The notes: generated by a model from the sequence alone, not told the origin. A DNA stretch of 64,000 nucleotides from Desulfobacteraceae bacterium (GCA_020633955.1 JACKCP010000005.1:127693-191692); one strand, 5' to 3'; numbered from the stretch's first letter, positions 42,683-51,882 are shown. A program made the numbers and translations.

Positions 42683-43918
42683 TCAGGCAGGAATGACTTT
42701 GTTTTTGCCTGAGTTTTTTGCCGCATAAAGAGCCTGGTCTGCCTCTGCTATTATTTTATCCAAATCAGACTCAAAACTGTCAGAAAAAGCAATTCCTATG
42801 CTTATTGTTACCTTGTCTGAAATATTGGAGAATTTATTTTCAATATTAAGATTTTCAATTCCGGTTCTTATCCTTTCAGCAATCTGGAATGCTTCCGAAC
42901 TTGTTGTAAAGGGAAGGACAACAAGGAATTCTTCTCCTCCCCATCTTGAAGCAAGGTCAAATTTCCGGTTTGTATATTTTTTTAATATTTCGGCAGTTTT
43001 TTTCAGGCAGATATCTCCGGCATCATGGCCATAATTGTCATTGTAGGATTTGAAATTGTCAAGATCTGCAAACAGAACCGAAACAGGAAATATTCCGTTG
43101 CCTGTCTGTGCATATAAGCGCTGGAGATGTTTTTTCAGAAACCTTCTGTTGGCAAGTCCGGTAAGTTCATCCTGGTTTGACAGTATTCCTAAAAATTTTG
43201 TTTTTTTCTCAAGGTTTAAAGTTGTAATTTCCCGTGATAGAAAATGGATAAATGCCCTTCTTGCCCTCATTTCCTTTTCAATTGCAGAAACTAATGCGAC
43301 TGCTGTAAGCGATGCAAGTACGCAGAGTATATTGAATTTTGAGTAAAATTCCAGGTTTTGGTTAAAGCAGAAAAAAACTAAGGTGGTAATCATTGTCAGA
43401 AAAGAAAAAATAAGTTTTCCAAAAAGAGAAATGTTGAAAATAAGCAGACCTGCTATGCAAATAAGAAATATACCGCTGTGATACTGGGGTGCAAGGAAGT
43501 ATTCTGAAGCATTAACCATTAAAAGAATTAATGAAATTCCGGTTAAAAGGCAGAATATGATTGCAATATCCATTGTTAAAACTTTTTTTGATTTGTAAAT
43601 GATAAAAATGGATATTGCTATTAGAGGAGAAAGTATAAAAAATCTGAGCTTCCAGGCAAAAAGATAAATATCATTTATCATCAAAATATCCATTAATGCA
43701 AAAAGAACGTAAAAAAAGCCTCCAAAGGTAAGAAAAGCAATGTTTTTTATCTTGTCTGCCTTAAAGCCTAATTTTCTGTATATGGATTCAATTCTTTTGG
43801 GAAAAATGTAGGAGTTTAATTTTTCTTTATCAAAGGCAAGGCAGAAATTTTCCAAATCATGGAGATTTTCCTCATTTTTGATTATTTCTGTGAAAAATGA
43901 TTTACTCTTTGTGGTCAT
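42683..43918 (-). CDS. Membrane diguanylate cyclase (GGDEF)
   Basis: 411 residues. Six to seven N-terminal membrane segments (about 55-215) form a MASE-like sensor region, then a helical linker (about 215-240) and a GGDEF domain (about 245-411). The catalytic motif SRWGGEEFLVVLP is intact, and the RKFD five residues upstream is a product-inhibition site (RxxD). 'LTGLANRRFL' and 'FADLDNFKSYNDNYGHDAGD' are typical. It makes c-di-GMP from two GTP and is likely feedback-controlled. It stands in the same region as a predicted c-di-GMP phosphodiesterase (37278-40469). Confidence 0.92.
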   Translation of the reverse strand: MTTKSKSFFTEIIKNEENLHDLENFCLAFDKEKLNSYIFPKRIESIYRKLGFKADKIKNIAFLTFGGFFYVLFALMDILMINDIYLFAWKLRFFILSPLIAISIFIIYKSKKVLTMDIAIIFCLLTGISLILLMVNASEYFLAPQYHSGIFLICIAGLLIFNISLFGKLIFSFLTMITTLVFFCFNQNLEFYSKFNILCVLASLTAVALVSAIEKEMRARRAFIHFLSREITTLNLEKKTKFLGILSNQDELTGLANRRFLKKHLQRLYAQTGNGIFPVSVLFADLDNFKSYNDNYGHDAGDICLKKTAEILKKYTNRKFDLASRWGGEEFLVVLPFTTSSEAFQIAERIRTGIENLNIENKFSNISDKVTISIGIAFSDSFESDLDKIIAEADQALYAAKNSGKNKVIPA

Positions 43919-43967
43919 CTTTGATCCCTGTTTTTGTTCAATATATCGGCTTCAGGATAAATAAAAG

Positions 43968-44100
43968 CTGAACCAAAACGGTTTTTACCTGTTCTTTTCT
44001 GTCTTGGATTAAAAATTTAATCCTCAAAATACTTCATGTTTTTCTGAGGTTAATTTTTTTATCTTCCTTAAACTGAAAAAATCCTTGTTTTCGGATAAAT
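43968..44100. repeat. Dispersed repeat family A in a 345-base gap
   Basis: It contains GCTGAACCAAAACGGTTTTT, AAAAATTTAATCCTCAAAAT, ACTTCATGT, TTTTTTTATCTTCCTTAAAC, TGAAAAAATCCTTGTTTTCG in the family order. It lies between the diguanylate cyclase and tRNA-Sec, and no gene is otherwise visible in this gap. Confidence 0.8.
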
Positions 44101-44263
44101 TTAAATAAATTTGGGATAAAACAAAAAAATAATTTAAAAGCATATACTTTTTTATATTTAATAATTTATTTTCTATTTAAGGTCAAATTTTACTATGCTT
44201 GGTTTTTGGGCTTAAATCGGGCTTACTTTTTAGATGTAACTTTTCAGTGTTTATGGGAAATTG

Positions 44264-44360
44264 TGGCGGAAATGCATGGGAATCGAACCCACCCGGGACG
44301 GTTCTAGCGCCCCACACCGGATTTGAAGTCCGGGAGCCTCACCAGAGACTACGCACTTCC
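44264..44360 (-). tRNA. selC: Selenocysteine tRNA (anticodon UCA)
   Basis: A 97-base cloverleaf. It has an eight-pair acceptor stem (GGAAGTGC with GCATTTCC, one G-U), the GGTGAGGCTCCCGGA region typical of tRNA-Sec, and the anticodon loop ACTTCAAAT with TCA at 44324-44326. A long variable arm, the T-loop GGGTTCGATTCCC and an encoded GCCA 3' end complete it. The long acceptor and variable arms and UCA anticodon identify it as tRNA-Sec. It decodes UGA to selenocysteine with SelA, SelB and SelD, which are not in this window. Its presence means some TGA codons elsewhere in this genome are selenocysteine. Confidence 0.97.
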
Positions 44361-44435
44361 GTGTTTTTATTAACAGAAAAAGATGATATAGAAGATCTGG
44401 AGAAAATGTCAATCTTTATTTGAAATGAGGATATA

Positions 44436-45584
44436 ATGATAAATGAGTCAAGGTTAAAGCAAATATTTGAAGATCTGGTCAAAATAGATTCGCCTTCAGG
44501 CCATGAAAAAGATGTGTGCGTATGGATAAAAAACTATCTTGAAAATCTTGGTATAAGAACAAAAGAAGATAACGCAGCAGAGATTTTAAATACAGAATCA
44601 AATAACCTTATCGGATATTTTGACGGCAATAAAAATCTGCCGGCTATAATGCTGTGTGCCCATATGGATACAGTTGAACCTGGAAGAGGGATTGAGCCCA
44701 TATTTGAAAACGGGGTTTTCAAAAGCAGGGGGGATACAATTCTTGGCGCTGACGATAAATCTGCAATAGCAGCTATTCTTGAGGTTATGAATGTCATAAT
44801 TGAAAACAATCTTTCAAGCTGTCCAATAGATCTTGTTTTTACAGTATATGAGGAAGGCGGCTTAAAAGGTGCAAATGCTCTTGATACATCTCTTTTGAGA
44901 GCAGGCTTTGGATATATTCCAGATTCTACTGACCCGGAAGGTATTGTTGAAAGTTCTCCGTCATGCAGCAGGATTGTTTTTGAAATAACAGGTAAGTCAG
45001 CCCATGCAGGCTCTGAACCTGAAAAAGGTGTCAATGCTGTTATTGCTGCTGCAAAGGCTCTTTCAAAAATTGAGAGCGGAAGAATAGATGATGAAACAAC
45101 CTGTAATATTGGTTTAATCAGAGGAGGAAAAGCAACAAATATTGTTCCTGATAAAGTAGTAATTGAAGCCGAGGCAAGAAGTCATGATCCAAAAAAGCTT
45201 GAAAAAGTAATAGAAGATATGAAGTCAGTTTTTGAGAAAACAATAATGGAAGAAAAAGAAAAAAGTTCAGACAGGAATTATCCATGCCTTGAAATTAAAA
45301 TTGAAGATGATTTTAAATATGTTTTTCTCTCAAGAGATGAACCTGTTTTTAAACTTGCACAGCAGGCAGGAAAAAATCTTGGATTTGAACTTAAGGCCAA
45401 AAAAGTAGGCGGAGGGTCAGATGCAAATATTTTTTTTCATAAAGGGATAAAAGCCGCTGTAATAGGAACTGGAATGAAAAAAATTCATACAGTTGATGAA
45501 TATGTTGAATTAAAGGATATGGTTGAATGTGCAAGTCTTCTTCTTGAAATAATAAATATTTATTCATCAGAAAAAATAGGATAA
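44436..45584 (+). CDS. PepT-like M20 family metallopeptidase
   Basis: A 382-residue zinc peptidase. The metal and catalytic motifs are 'MLCAHMDTVEPGRGI' (His-x-Asp, about residues 72-86), 'ILGADDKSAIAAILE' (bridging Asp), 'TVYEEGGLKGA' (catalytic Glu pair) and a C-terminal 'IGTGMKKIHTVDEYV' with the last His ligand. A dimerisation domain is inserted (about residues 185-295). It matches the PepT-like/M20 aminotripeptidase family. GAGGATATA precedes the ATG. It opens a run of + genes (pgpA, thpR, recA, alaS). The substrate is unknown; a tripeptidase is the usual case. Confidence 0.9.
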   Translation: MINESRLKQIFEDLVKIDSPSGHEKDVCVWIKNYLENLGIRTKEDNAAEILNTESNNLIGYFDGNKNLPAIMLCAHMDTVEPGRGIEPIFENGVFKSRGDTILGADDKSAIAAILEVMNVIIENNLSSCPIDLVFTVYEEGGLKGANALDTSLLRAGFGYIPDSTDPEGIVESSPSCSRIVFEITGKSAHAGSEPEKGVNAVIAAAKALSKIESGRIDDETTCNIGLIRGGKATNIVPDKVVIEAEARSHDPKKLEKVIEDMKSVFEKTIMEEKEKSSDRNYPCLEIKIEDDFKYVFLSRDEPVFKLAQQAGKNLGFELKAKKVGGGSDANIFFHKGIKAAVIGTGMKKIHTVDEYVELKDMVECASLLLEIINIYSSEKIG

Positions 45585-45589
45585 ATCAA

Positions 45590-46042
45590 ATGAGTTTTAA
45601 TTTTGAAAAAATTATTCTTTTTTTTGCAATGGGGGGATATTCAGGGAAGGCTCCTTTTTCGCCGGGAACAGCGGGAACTCTTTGTTCAATTCCCTTTGTA
45701 GCTGCGGTTTCGTTTATTCCTTCAAGCTTTTCAGTTGTTTTTATTTCATTTTTCATATTGTTTTCTGTATATGTGTCTGACAAGGCATCAGAAATACTTG
45801 AAAATAAAGATCCAAAAGAAGTTGTCATTGATGAGTTTGCAGGTTTTCTTGTTACAATGTCTGGAATAGGCATATCATTTTATTCCTTGTTTTGCGGCTT
45901 TTTACTGTTCAGATTTTTTGATATTTTAAAACCATGGCCGATAAAAAACGCTGAAAAAGCCTTTAAAGGCGGAAGCGGAATAGTGTTTGATGATATAATT
46001 GCAGGAATTTTTGCAAATTTAATTTTAAGGCTGATTTTATAA
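45590..46042 (+). CDS. pgpA: Phosphatidylglycerophosphatase A
   Basis: A 150-residue inner-membrane enzyme. The N-terminal 'FFAMGGYSGKAPFSPGTAGT' is the PgpA signature. 'KEVVIDEFAGFLVTM', 'RFFDILKPWPIKNAEK' and 'GIVFDDIIAGI' complete the conserved acidic and basic active-site set. It dephosphorylates phosphatidylglycerol phosphate in phospholipid synthesis. It begins 5 bases after the peptidase stop, so the genes share a transcript. Confidence 0.93.
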   Translation: MSFNFEKIILFFAMGGYSGKAPFSPGTAGTLCSIPFVAAVSFIPSSFSVVFISFFILFSVYVSDKASEILENKDPKEVVIDEFAGFLVTMSGIGISFYSLFCGFLLFRFFDILKPWPIKNAEKAFKGGSGIVFDDIIAGIFANLILRLIL

Positions 46043-46063
46043 TTTAAAAACAGGTTGCATATA

Positions 46064-46636
46064 ATGACAGAACAGATCAGGACTTTTATTGCCGCAAAAA
46101 TTTCACAGCCTGAATGTGAAAAAATACGAGGGTTTCAAAGGCTTTTAAGGAATGAAATTAAAACCATAAAATGGGTAAAATCTGAAAACCTTCATCTGAC
46201 TTTAAGATTTCTTGGAAATATTGAAACCTCTTTTACAGATTCTGTTATAGAGTGTATTGATAAAAGTCTTGATGGATTTTCAAGTTTAAACATGACCTTT
46301 TCAGGTCTTGGTGTTTTCCCAGATGAAAGAAGGCCAAGGGTTTTATGGACAGGGCTTGAAGGTGATATTTCAAAGCTTTCAATGATTTCATCAAAATTAT
46401 GTGACAGTCTTGGTTCAAAAGGTTTCCCAAAAGGAAGAAATCATTTCAGTCCGCATATTACAATAGGCAGATTTAATAAAAAAAATGTGGAAAAAAATCT
46501 TTTTGAAATTATAAGTAAATACAATTCTTTATTAACAGGTCATTTTGTTATAGATGAAATTGTATTTTATAAAAGTGAGCTTTTAAAAGAAGGTGCAAGG
46601 TATTGCCCTTTGTATAATAAAAAACTGGAAAAATAA
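46064..46636 (+). CDS. thpR: RNA 2',3'-cyclic phosphodiesterase ThpR (LigT)
   Basis: A 190-residue protein of the 2H phosphoesterase fold. Two HxTx motifs are visible: 'HLTLRFLG' (about residues 45-52) and 'HITIGR' (about 130-135), each giving a catalytic His and Thr. The surrounding 'IRTFIAAKIS' start and 'FPDERRPRVLWTG' are typical of ThpR, which opens 2',3'-cyclic phosphates of RNA. A TTG at 46055 is in frame, but the ATG at 46064 has AGG at a good spacing. It lies between pgpA and recA. Confidence 0.9.
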   Translation: MTEQIRTFIAAKISQPECEKIRGFQRLLRNEIKTIKWVKSENLHLTLRFLGNIETSFTDSVIECIDKSLDGFSSLNMTFSGLGVFPDERRPRVLWTGLEGDISKLSMISSKLCDSLGSKGFPKGRNHFSPHITIGRFNKKNVEKNLFEIISKYNSLLTGHFVIDEIVFYKSELLKEGARYCPLYNKKLEK

Positions 46637-46657
46637 AAATATACGGGAGAGATAAAT

Positions 46658-47707
46658 ATGTCGGCATCTGACAAGGCAAAGGCCATAGAATCTGCAATGG
46701 GTCAGATTGAGCGTCAGTTTGGCAAGGGTTCAATCATGAAGCTTGGAAGCAGGGAAATTATTGATGTTCCTGTTATTTCTTCAGGCTCAGTTGCTTTGGA
46801 TAAAAGTCTTGGGGTTGGAGGAATTCCAAAGGGAAGGATTACTGAAATTTATGGAGCTGAATCTTCAGGTAAAACAACAATTGCACTCCATGCAATTGCA
46901 GAGGCTCAGAAAAAGGGCGGAGTTGCTGCTTTTATCGATGCAGAGCACGCTCTTGACACTTCATATGCAAGAAAGCTTGGGGTAAACTGCGATGAGCTTC
47001 TTGTGTCTCAGCCAGATACTGGTGAACAGGCTCTTGAAATAGCAGAAATGCTTGTAAGAAGCGGTGCTGTTGATATTCTTGTAATTGACTCTGTTGCAGC
47101 ACTTGTTCCAAGAGCTGAAATTGAGGGTGAAATGGGCGATTCCCACATGGGGCTTCAGGCAAGGCTTATGTCCCAGGCACTCAGAAAACTTACAGCAACA
47201 ATAAGCAAAACAAATACAGCTCTTATTTTTATTAACCAGATAAGAATGAAAATCGGTGTTGTTTTTGGAAATCCAGAAACAACTACAGGAGGAAATGCTC
47301 TCAAATTTTATGCCTCTGTAAGAATGGAAGTAAGAAGAGCTGCTCCAATAAAAGACGGACAGGATCTTACTGGAAACAGAACAAGAGTTAAAATTGTTAA
47401 AAACAAGCTTGCACCTCCATTCAAGGAAGCAGAATTTGATCTCATGTATGGAGAGGGGATTTCAAAAACAGGAGAGATAATTGATCTTGGAGTTGAGCTT
47501 GAAATAGTTGAAAAAAGCGGTGCATGGTATTCATACAATTCAAACCGTATTGGCCAGGGCCGTGAAAATGTAAAAAAATATCTTCTTGAAAATACTGAAG
47601 TTTACAATGAAATATTTGAGGCTGTAAGAAAAAAACTTGGACTTTCAGCTGAAAAAGACCAGCAGCCGTCTGAAAAGGAAGAATCTGCTAAAACCAAAAA
47701 ACAGTAA
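46658..47707 (+). CDS. recA: Recombinase RecA
   Basis: A 349-residue recombinase. Signatures are Walker A GAESSGKTT (about residues 66-74), the MgATP loop 'VAAFIDAEHALD', and the DNA-binding loop L1 text 'PRAEIEGEMGDSHMGLQARL'. L2 follows near 'INQIRMKIGVVFGNPETTTG'. The C-terminus ends in an acidic Lys/Glu tail (EKEESAKTKKQ). It drives homologous recombination and SOS activation of LexA. No recX follows; alaS is immediately downstream. ACGGGAGAGA stands upstream of the ATG. Confidence 0.97.
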   Translation: MSASDKAKAIESAMGQIERQFGKGSIMKLGSREIIDVPVISSGSVALDKSLGVGGIPKGRITEIYGAESSGKTTIALHAIAEAQKKGGVAAFIDAEHALDTSYARKLGVNCDELLVSQPDTGEQALEIAEMLVRSGAVDILVIDSVAALVPRAEIEGEMGDSHMGLQARLMSQALRKLTATISKTNTALIFINQIRMKIGVVFGNPETTTGGNALKFYASVRMEVRRAAPIKDGQDLTGNRTRVKIVKNKLAPPFKEAEFDLMYGEGISKTGEIIDLGVELEIVEKSGAWYSYNSNRIGQGRENVKKYLLENTEVYNEIFEAVRKKLGLSAEKDQQPSEKEESAKTKKQ

Positions 47708-47728
47708 TTTGTAAGGGCTTAATATATC

Positions 47729-50362
47729 ATGATAAGTTCAAAGGAAATAAGAAAAAAATTTGTTGAATATTTTGAAAAACATAATCACAAAAATGTGAGA
47801 AGTTCTTCTCTTGTGCCTTCCGATGATCCGACTCTTTTGTTTACAAATGCGGGTATGGTTCAGTTTAAAAGAGTTTTCATGGGAGAAGACAAAAGGGATT
47901 ATTCAAGGGCTGTTACCTACCAGAAATGTGTACGTGCAGGTGGAAAGCACAATGACCTTGAAAATGTTGGCTATACTGCAAGGCATCATACTTTTTTTGA
48001 AATGCTTGGCAACTTTTCATTTGGAGATTATTTCAAGGAAGATGCCATAAAGTTTGCATGGGAGCTTTTGACTGAAGGATACAACCTTCCAAAGGAAAAA
48101 CTCCTTATATCAATTTATGAAGATGATGATGAAGCCTTTGAAATCTGGAATAAAATAATTGGGATTCCAAAGGAAAAAATTTATAGAATGGGTGAAAAGG
48201 ACAATTTCTGGGCAATGGGAGATACAGGCCCTTGCGGACCATGTTCTGAAATTCATATAGACAGGGGAAACGAACACGGCTGCGGTTCACCAGACTGTGA
48301 ACTGGGGTGCGAATGCGACAGATTCCTTGAACTCTGGAATCTTGTTTTTATGCAGTTTAACAGAGATGAATCAGGAACCCTTACGCCTCTTCCAAAGCCA
48401 AGTATTGATACAGGCATGGGACTTGAAAGAATAGCCTCCATTCTTCAGGGGGCTAAAACAAATTATGAGACAGATCTTTTTACTCCAATAATAAAAAAGG
48501 TTGAAGATTTATCAAAAATTAAGGCAGGAAGCTCTGAGGCATCGGATGTTGCAATGAAGGTTATTGCAGATCACAGCCGTGCAGCCTGTTTTCTTATCGG
48601 AGACGGAGTTCTTCCTTCAAATGAGGGAAGGGGATATGTTTTAAGAAGAATTATGAGAAGGGCAATAAGGTATGGAAGACAGCTTGGCCTTCACAGACCT
48701 TTTCTGCATGAAACTTCAAAAGTAGTCCTGGATATGATGAATGATGTTTTTCCGGAACTCAAGGATTCCGGAAGTTTTATCATGAATGTTATTGAAAACG
48801 AGGAAAAAAGATTTTCGGAAACACTTGATATTGGATTGAAGCACCTTGACGAAGCTGTAACAGAGCTTGAGAAAAAAAATGAGTCAAAGGTGCCTGGCGA
48901 TCTTATTTTCAAGCTTTATGATACCTATGGATTTCCACCAGACATTGTAAAGGATGTTTTAAAGGACAAAAAATTCAGTCTTGATATGGAAGGTTTTGAA
49001 GTGTGCATGGAAAAACAGAGGCAGATGTCAAAAAAAGACGTGGCATTTTCTTCTGCAATAGATGCATATAAGGAACTTGCTTCAAATGGGTTTAAAACTG
49101 AATTTGAGGGATATTCCTCTACAAAGTCAAGCTCTGAAGTTGTAAAAATTGTTATGGACGGACAGGAAAAAGATTCTGCCTTAAAGGGTGAAACAATTGA
49201 TATAGTGGTAAAAAATACCCCTTTTTATGCTCAGTCAGGCGGACAGGCAGGAGACAGCGGAATAATCAAAACTGACGGATTTGAAGGAGAGGTTTTTGAT
49301 ACAATAAATGATCCTTCAGGAATAAGAGTCCACAAATTAAAGGTAACCAAAGGCGAAATAAAAAAAGGTGAAACAGTTCTTCTTGAGGTAGATTCTGATA
49401 AGCGTAAGAATACTGCAAGAAATCATACAGCAACACATCTTCTTCATTCAGCTCTTAAAAATATTCTGGGAGATCATGTAAAACAGGCTGGTTCTCTTGT
49501 AAGTCATGACAGGCTGAGATTTGACTTCACACATTTTTCTCCTGTTACTTCAGAAGAGATTGAAAAAATTGAGCAGTGGGTAAATAAAAGAATAATAGAA
49601 AATTATGATGTTTCAGTAAATGAAATGTCAATTGATGAAGCCATTAATTCAGGTGCAACAGCTCTTTTTGAAGAAAAGTACGGAGAAAGGGTAAGGGTTG
49701 TTTCTGTTGAAGATGTCAGTATGGAACTCTGTGGAGGAACACACACATCAAGGTCTGGAGATATAGGTCTTTTTAAAATATTGTCGGAAACAGGTATTGC
49801 TGCGGGCGTAAGAAGGATGGAGGCTGTTACCGGGCAAATGGCTTTGTTATACATGCAGGACCGTGACAGACAGCTTGTTGAAGCATCTTCTCTTTTCAGG
49901 GAAAGACCTGAAAACCTGGTTTCAAGACTTGATAAGCATATAAAGCATTCAAAGGAACTAGAAAAGGAAGTTGAAAGGCTTAAGGCTAAAATTGCCGAAT
50001 CAAAGTCTGGAAATATTGAAGATGAGATCAGGGTTATCAATGGAATCAATGTTGTTTCAAAGGAAGTTGAAGCAGATAATCAGGGTGCTTTAAGAGATCT
50101 TACAGATAAACTTAAAAATAAAATTAAATCAGGAATAGTTCTTCTTGGTGCAAAATCAGGCGACAAGGTCTTTTTGACAGCAGGAGTAACTAAAGATCTT
50201 ACAGACAGGTTCAATGCAGGAAAACTTGTGAAAGATTGTGCGGCTGTTGTTGGCGGAGGCGGAGGAGGACGTGCTGATATGGCCCAGGCAGGCGGAACTG
50301 ATCCCTCAAAACTTGTGGATGCACTAAATCTTGTTTTTGATCTTGTTGAAAAAAGCAGCTGA
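47729..50362 (+). CDS. alaS: Alanyl-tRNA synthetase
   Basis: An 877-residue class II synthetase. It has the catalytic core ('VRSSSLVPSDDPTLLFTNAG' and 'GRGYVLRRIMRRA'), the editing domain with zinc-binding 'NHTATHLLHSALK' and 'MELCGGTHTSRSGDIGLF', and the C-Ala domain ending 'VVGGGGGGRADMAQAGG'. The motif-2 and motif-3 signatures are clear. It charges tRNA-Ala and proofreads Ser and Gly. It follows recA by 21 bases without recX between. The family norm is about 875 residues. Confidence 0.97.
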   Translation: MISSKEIRKKFVEYFEKHNHKNVRSSSLVPSDDPTLLFTNAGMVQFKRVFMGEDKRDYSRAVTYQKCVRAGGKHNDLENVGYTARHHTFFEMLGNFSFGDYFKEDAIKFAWELLTEGYNLPKEKLLISIYEDDDEAFEIWNKIIGIPKEKIYRMGEKDNFWAMGDTGPCGPCSEIHIDRGNEHGCGSPDCELGCECDRFLELWNLVFMQFNRDESGTLTPLPKPSIDTGMGLERIASILQGAKTNYETDLFTPIIKKVEDLSKIKAGSSEASDVAMKVIADHSRAACFLIGDGVLPSNEGRGYVLRRIMRRAIRYGRQLGLHRPFLHETSKVVLDMMNDVFPELKDSGSFIMNVIENEEKRFSETLDIGLKHLDEAVTELEKKNESKVPGDLIFKLYDTYGFPPDIVKDVLKDKKFSLDMEGFEVCMEKQRQMSKKDVAFSSAIDAYKELASNGFKTEFEGYSSTKSSSEVVKIVMDGQEKDSALKGETIDIVVKNTPFYAQSGGQAGDSGIIKTDGFEGEVFDTINDPSGIRVHKLKVTKGEIKKGETVLLEVDSDKRKNTARNHTATHLLHSALKNILGDHVKQAGSLVSHDRLRFDFTHFSPVTSEEIEKIEQWVNKRIIENYDVSVNEMSIDEAINSGATALFEEKYGERVRVVSVEDVSMELCGGTHTSRSGDIGLFKILSETGIAAGVRRMEAVTGQMALLYMQDRDRQLVEASSLFRERPENLVSRLDKHIKHSKELEKEVERLKAKIAESKSGNIEDEIRVINGINVVSKEVEADNQGALRDLTDKLKNKIKSGIVLLGAKSGDKVFLTAGVTKDLTDRFNAGKLVKDCAAVVGGGGGGRADMAQAGGTDPSKLVDALNLVFDLVEKSS

Positions 50363-50390
50363 AAAAGCTTTAAATAAAAACTTGGTAACT

Positions 50391-50530
50391 TTCAGCTGTA
50401 AACTGAAAAGAACGGTTTCTGAATCTTTTTCTGAGCTGGTTTCAGGAGATATCTTTTTTATTTCCTGTCTTCGAAGTCAGCGGGAATCAGGCTCAGAAAT
50501 GATTCAGCAGCAGTTACAAATTAACTGAAC
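50391..50530. repeat. Dispersed repeat family B (inverted-repeat element, copy 1)
   Basis: It lies just after alaS in the gene-free stretch 50363-50873. The outer arms CTGAATCTTTTTCTGAGC (50419-50436) and GCTCAGAAATGATTCAG (50491-50507) pair almost perfectly. An inner hairpin is possible at CAGGAGATATC with TATTTCCTG. It probably also serves as the alaS terminator region. Confidence 0.8.
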
Positions 50531-50629
50531 AGTTACAAAAATTGGATGTTTTAATTTGCGGAATCATTTGACAAATTGATTCCGTAATTTTTTTTATTAT
50601 CGTAACTATTCAGCTTAAAAACTGAGAAA

Positions 50630-50765
50630 AAGGCGTTTTGGCGATGGATGCTGTATTTTTTATGAACCGGTTTCAGGAGATAGTTTTTTTATCTCCTGCA
50701 TCAAAGCTTAAGCGAGAATGAGGCTCAGAAAGAATTCAGCAGCCGTTTTAAATTGAACTGAACAA
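50630..50765. repeat. Dispersed repeat family B (inverted-repeat element, copy 2)
   Basis: Outer arms 50646-50668 and 50722-50744 match at 18 of 23 positions. The inner perfect 8-bp hairpin CAGGAGAT (50674-50681) with ATCTCCTG (50691-50698) has a TTTTTTT loop. The tail TTTTAAATTGAACTGAACA is shared with other copies. It is a tandem neighbour of copy 1, about 100 bases apart. Confidence 0.8.
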
Positions 50766-50873
50766 GTTTTTATTATCTTTATTCAGATTCATTTAAAAAG
50801 GCTGTTTTATCCGGCAGCTGTTTATTAAAAAACTGGCTCCTTGTTAATAAACAATACTCAAGGAATAATAAAC

Positions 50874-51386
50874 ATGGAAAAAAAGCTTTTTTCACCAGAG
50901 GAATTGAGTCTTTTAAATACCGTTATTTCAAGGTCAGAGGAAATGACAGCAGATTTTTATAAAATGTCTGACTCTGACTGGAAAAAGATAAAATATGATT
51001 TTAAGACAGAAAAAGATCTGAAATCCCATGAAATAGCGGAAAAAGCCTTTGCACAGGTTGTAAAATATGATGCAAGACCCTGGGGCAGTCCTTTTAACTC
51101 TTCCTTGTATACTATTTACAGGATTTGTATTCAGGACAGTACAATTTTAGACAGGATTGAAAAATATGATTTTTTAACGGAGCCTTTTCTTTTTTACATA
51201 ATAATACATGAGCTTGTTCATGTTGTAAGATTTTCAAAATATATAAAGAAATTTGAGGCAGATGAGGAAGAAATGTATGCCGAAGAAAAAATAGTCCATG
51301 AAATTACAAGAAATATAATGGAAAAAAATGCAATTCAGGGTAGAAGTGAAGTCTTTGATTTTTTTAAAAATCATCTTTCATTTTAA
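50874..51386 (+). CDS. HExxH-containing protein, unrecognised family
   Basis: 170 residues without a signal peptide. The motif HELVHVVRF (about residues 117-125) gives an HExxH zinc-protease signature in the second half. A region of Glu/Asp follows (FEADEEEMYAEEKIVHEITR), where a second metal ligand may lie. N-terminal residues are charged helices. AAGGA stands nine bases before the ATG at 50874; an earlier in-frame start at 50841 has no ribosome binding site. I do not recognise a named family, and the sequence between the helices is not typical of known peptidase groups. A protease role is suggested by the motif only. Confidence 0.6.
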   Translation: MEKKLFSPEELSLLNTVISRSEEMTADFYKMSDSDWKKIKYDFKTEKDLKSHEIAEKAFAQVVKYDARPWGSPFNSSLYTIYRICIQDSTILDRIEKYDFLTEPFLFYIIIHELVHVVRFSKYIKKFEADEEEMYAEEKIVHEITRNIMEKNAIQGRSEVFDFFKNHLSF

Positions 51387-51496
51387 GTGTTTATTTTGAG
51401 GCATAAAAAAAATGTGTCAGGGGTTGACAACGAAAAAAACCTGACTAATTTTATCATGTCTTTAAGGAGTAACAAATTTAAACAGGGGGATTTAAG

Positions 51497-51772
51497 ATGC
51501 CCATTTATGAGTATGGCTGCGAAAACTGCGGCAAGGTAGATGAAGTTATACAAGGTATTTCCGAAGAAGGTCCAAAAACATGCAGATTCTGCGGTAAGGG
51601 GCCTGTTAAAAGACTTATTTCAAAAAGCAGTTTCCATCTAAAGGGAACAGGCTGGTATGTTACTGATTATGGTGGTAAAAATTCATCGGGAGCAAATGAG
51701 AGCTCCAAAACTCCTGCTTCGGTTCCTGCTGGAAGCACTGGGGATAATCAGTCTTCAGGTTCTGAAGAATAA
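51497..51772 (+). CDS. FmdB family zinc ribbon protein
   Basis: A 91-residue protein. The N-terminal zinc ribbon MPIYEYGCENCGKVDEV with a second CRFCG knuckle gives a CxxC...CxxC site. The Ser/Gly-rich C-terminal tail and 'KGTGWYVTDYGGKN' are typical of FmdB-like regulatory proteins. AGGGGGATTTAAG stands just before the ATG. It lies upstream of groES, and members are often found near stress or formate genes. Function is unknown. Confidence 0.88.
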   Translation: MPIYEYGCENCGKVDEVIQGISEEGPKTCRFCGKGPVKRLISKSSFHLKGTGWYVTDYGGKNSSGANESSKTPASVPAGSTGDNQSSGSEE

Positions 51773-51882
51773 AAAATAAAATTTTGTGACTTTACAATCA
51801 AAAATTTGTGATTAAAGTTTTTCACGTTGGAAGCTTTTATTAATTATAACAATTTAACAGTTAAATATAAGGAGAAGTGAAG

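Noticed and set aside
44534..45034. 166-codon open frame opposite the PepT-like gene
   Set aside because: Same reasoning: it lies fully within a well supported gene and shows no protein motif.
51773..51882. CIRCE or sigma-32 heat-shock control of groES
   Set aside because: I looked for the TTAGCACTC inverted repeat and a CTTGAA-type box and saw neither, so regulation is left open.
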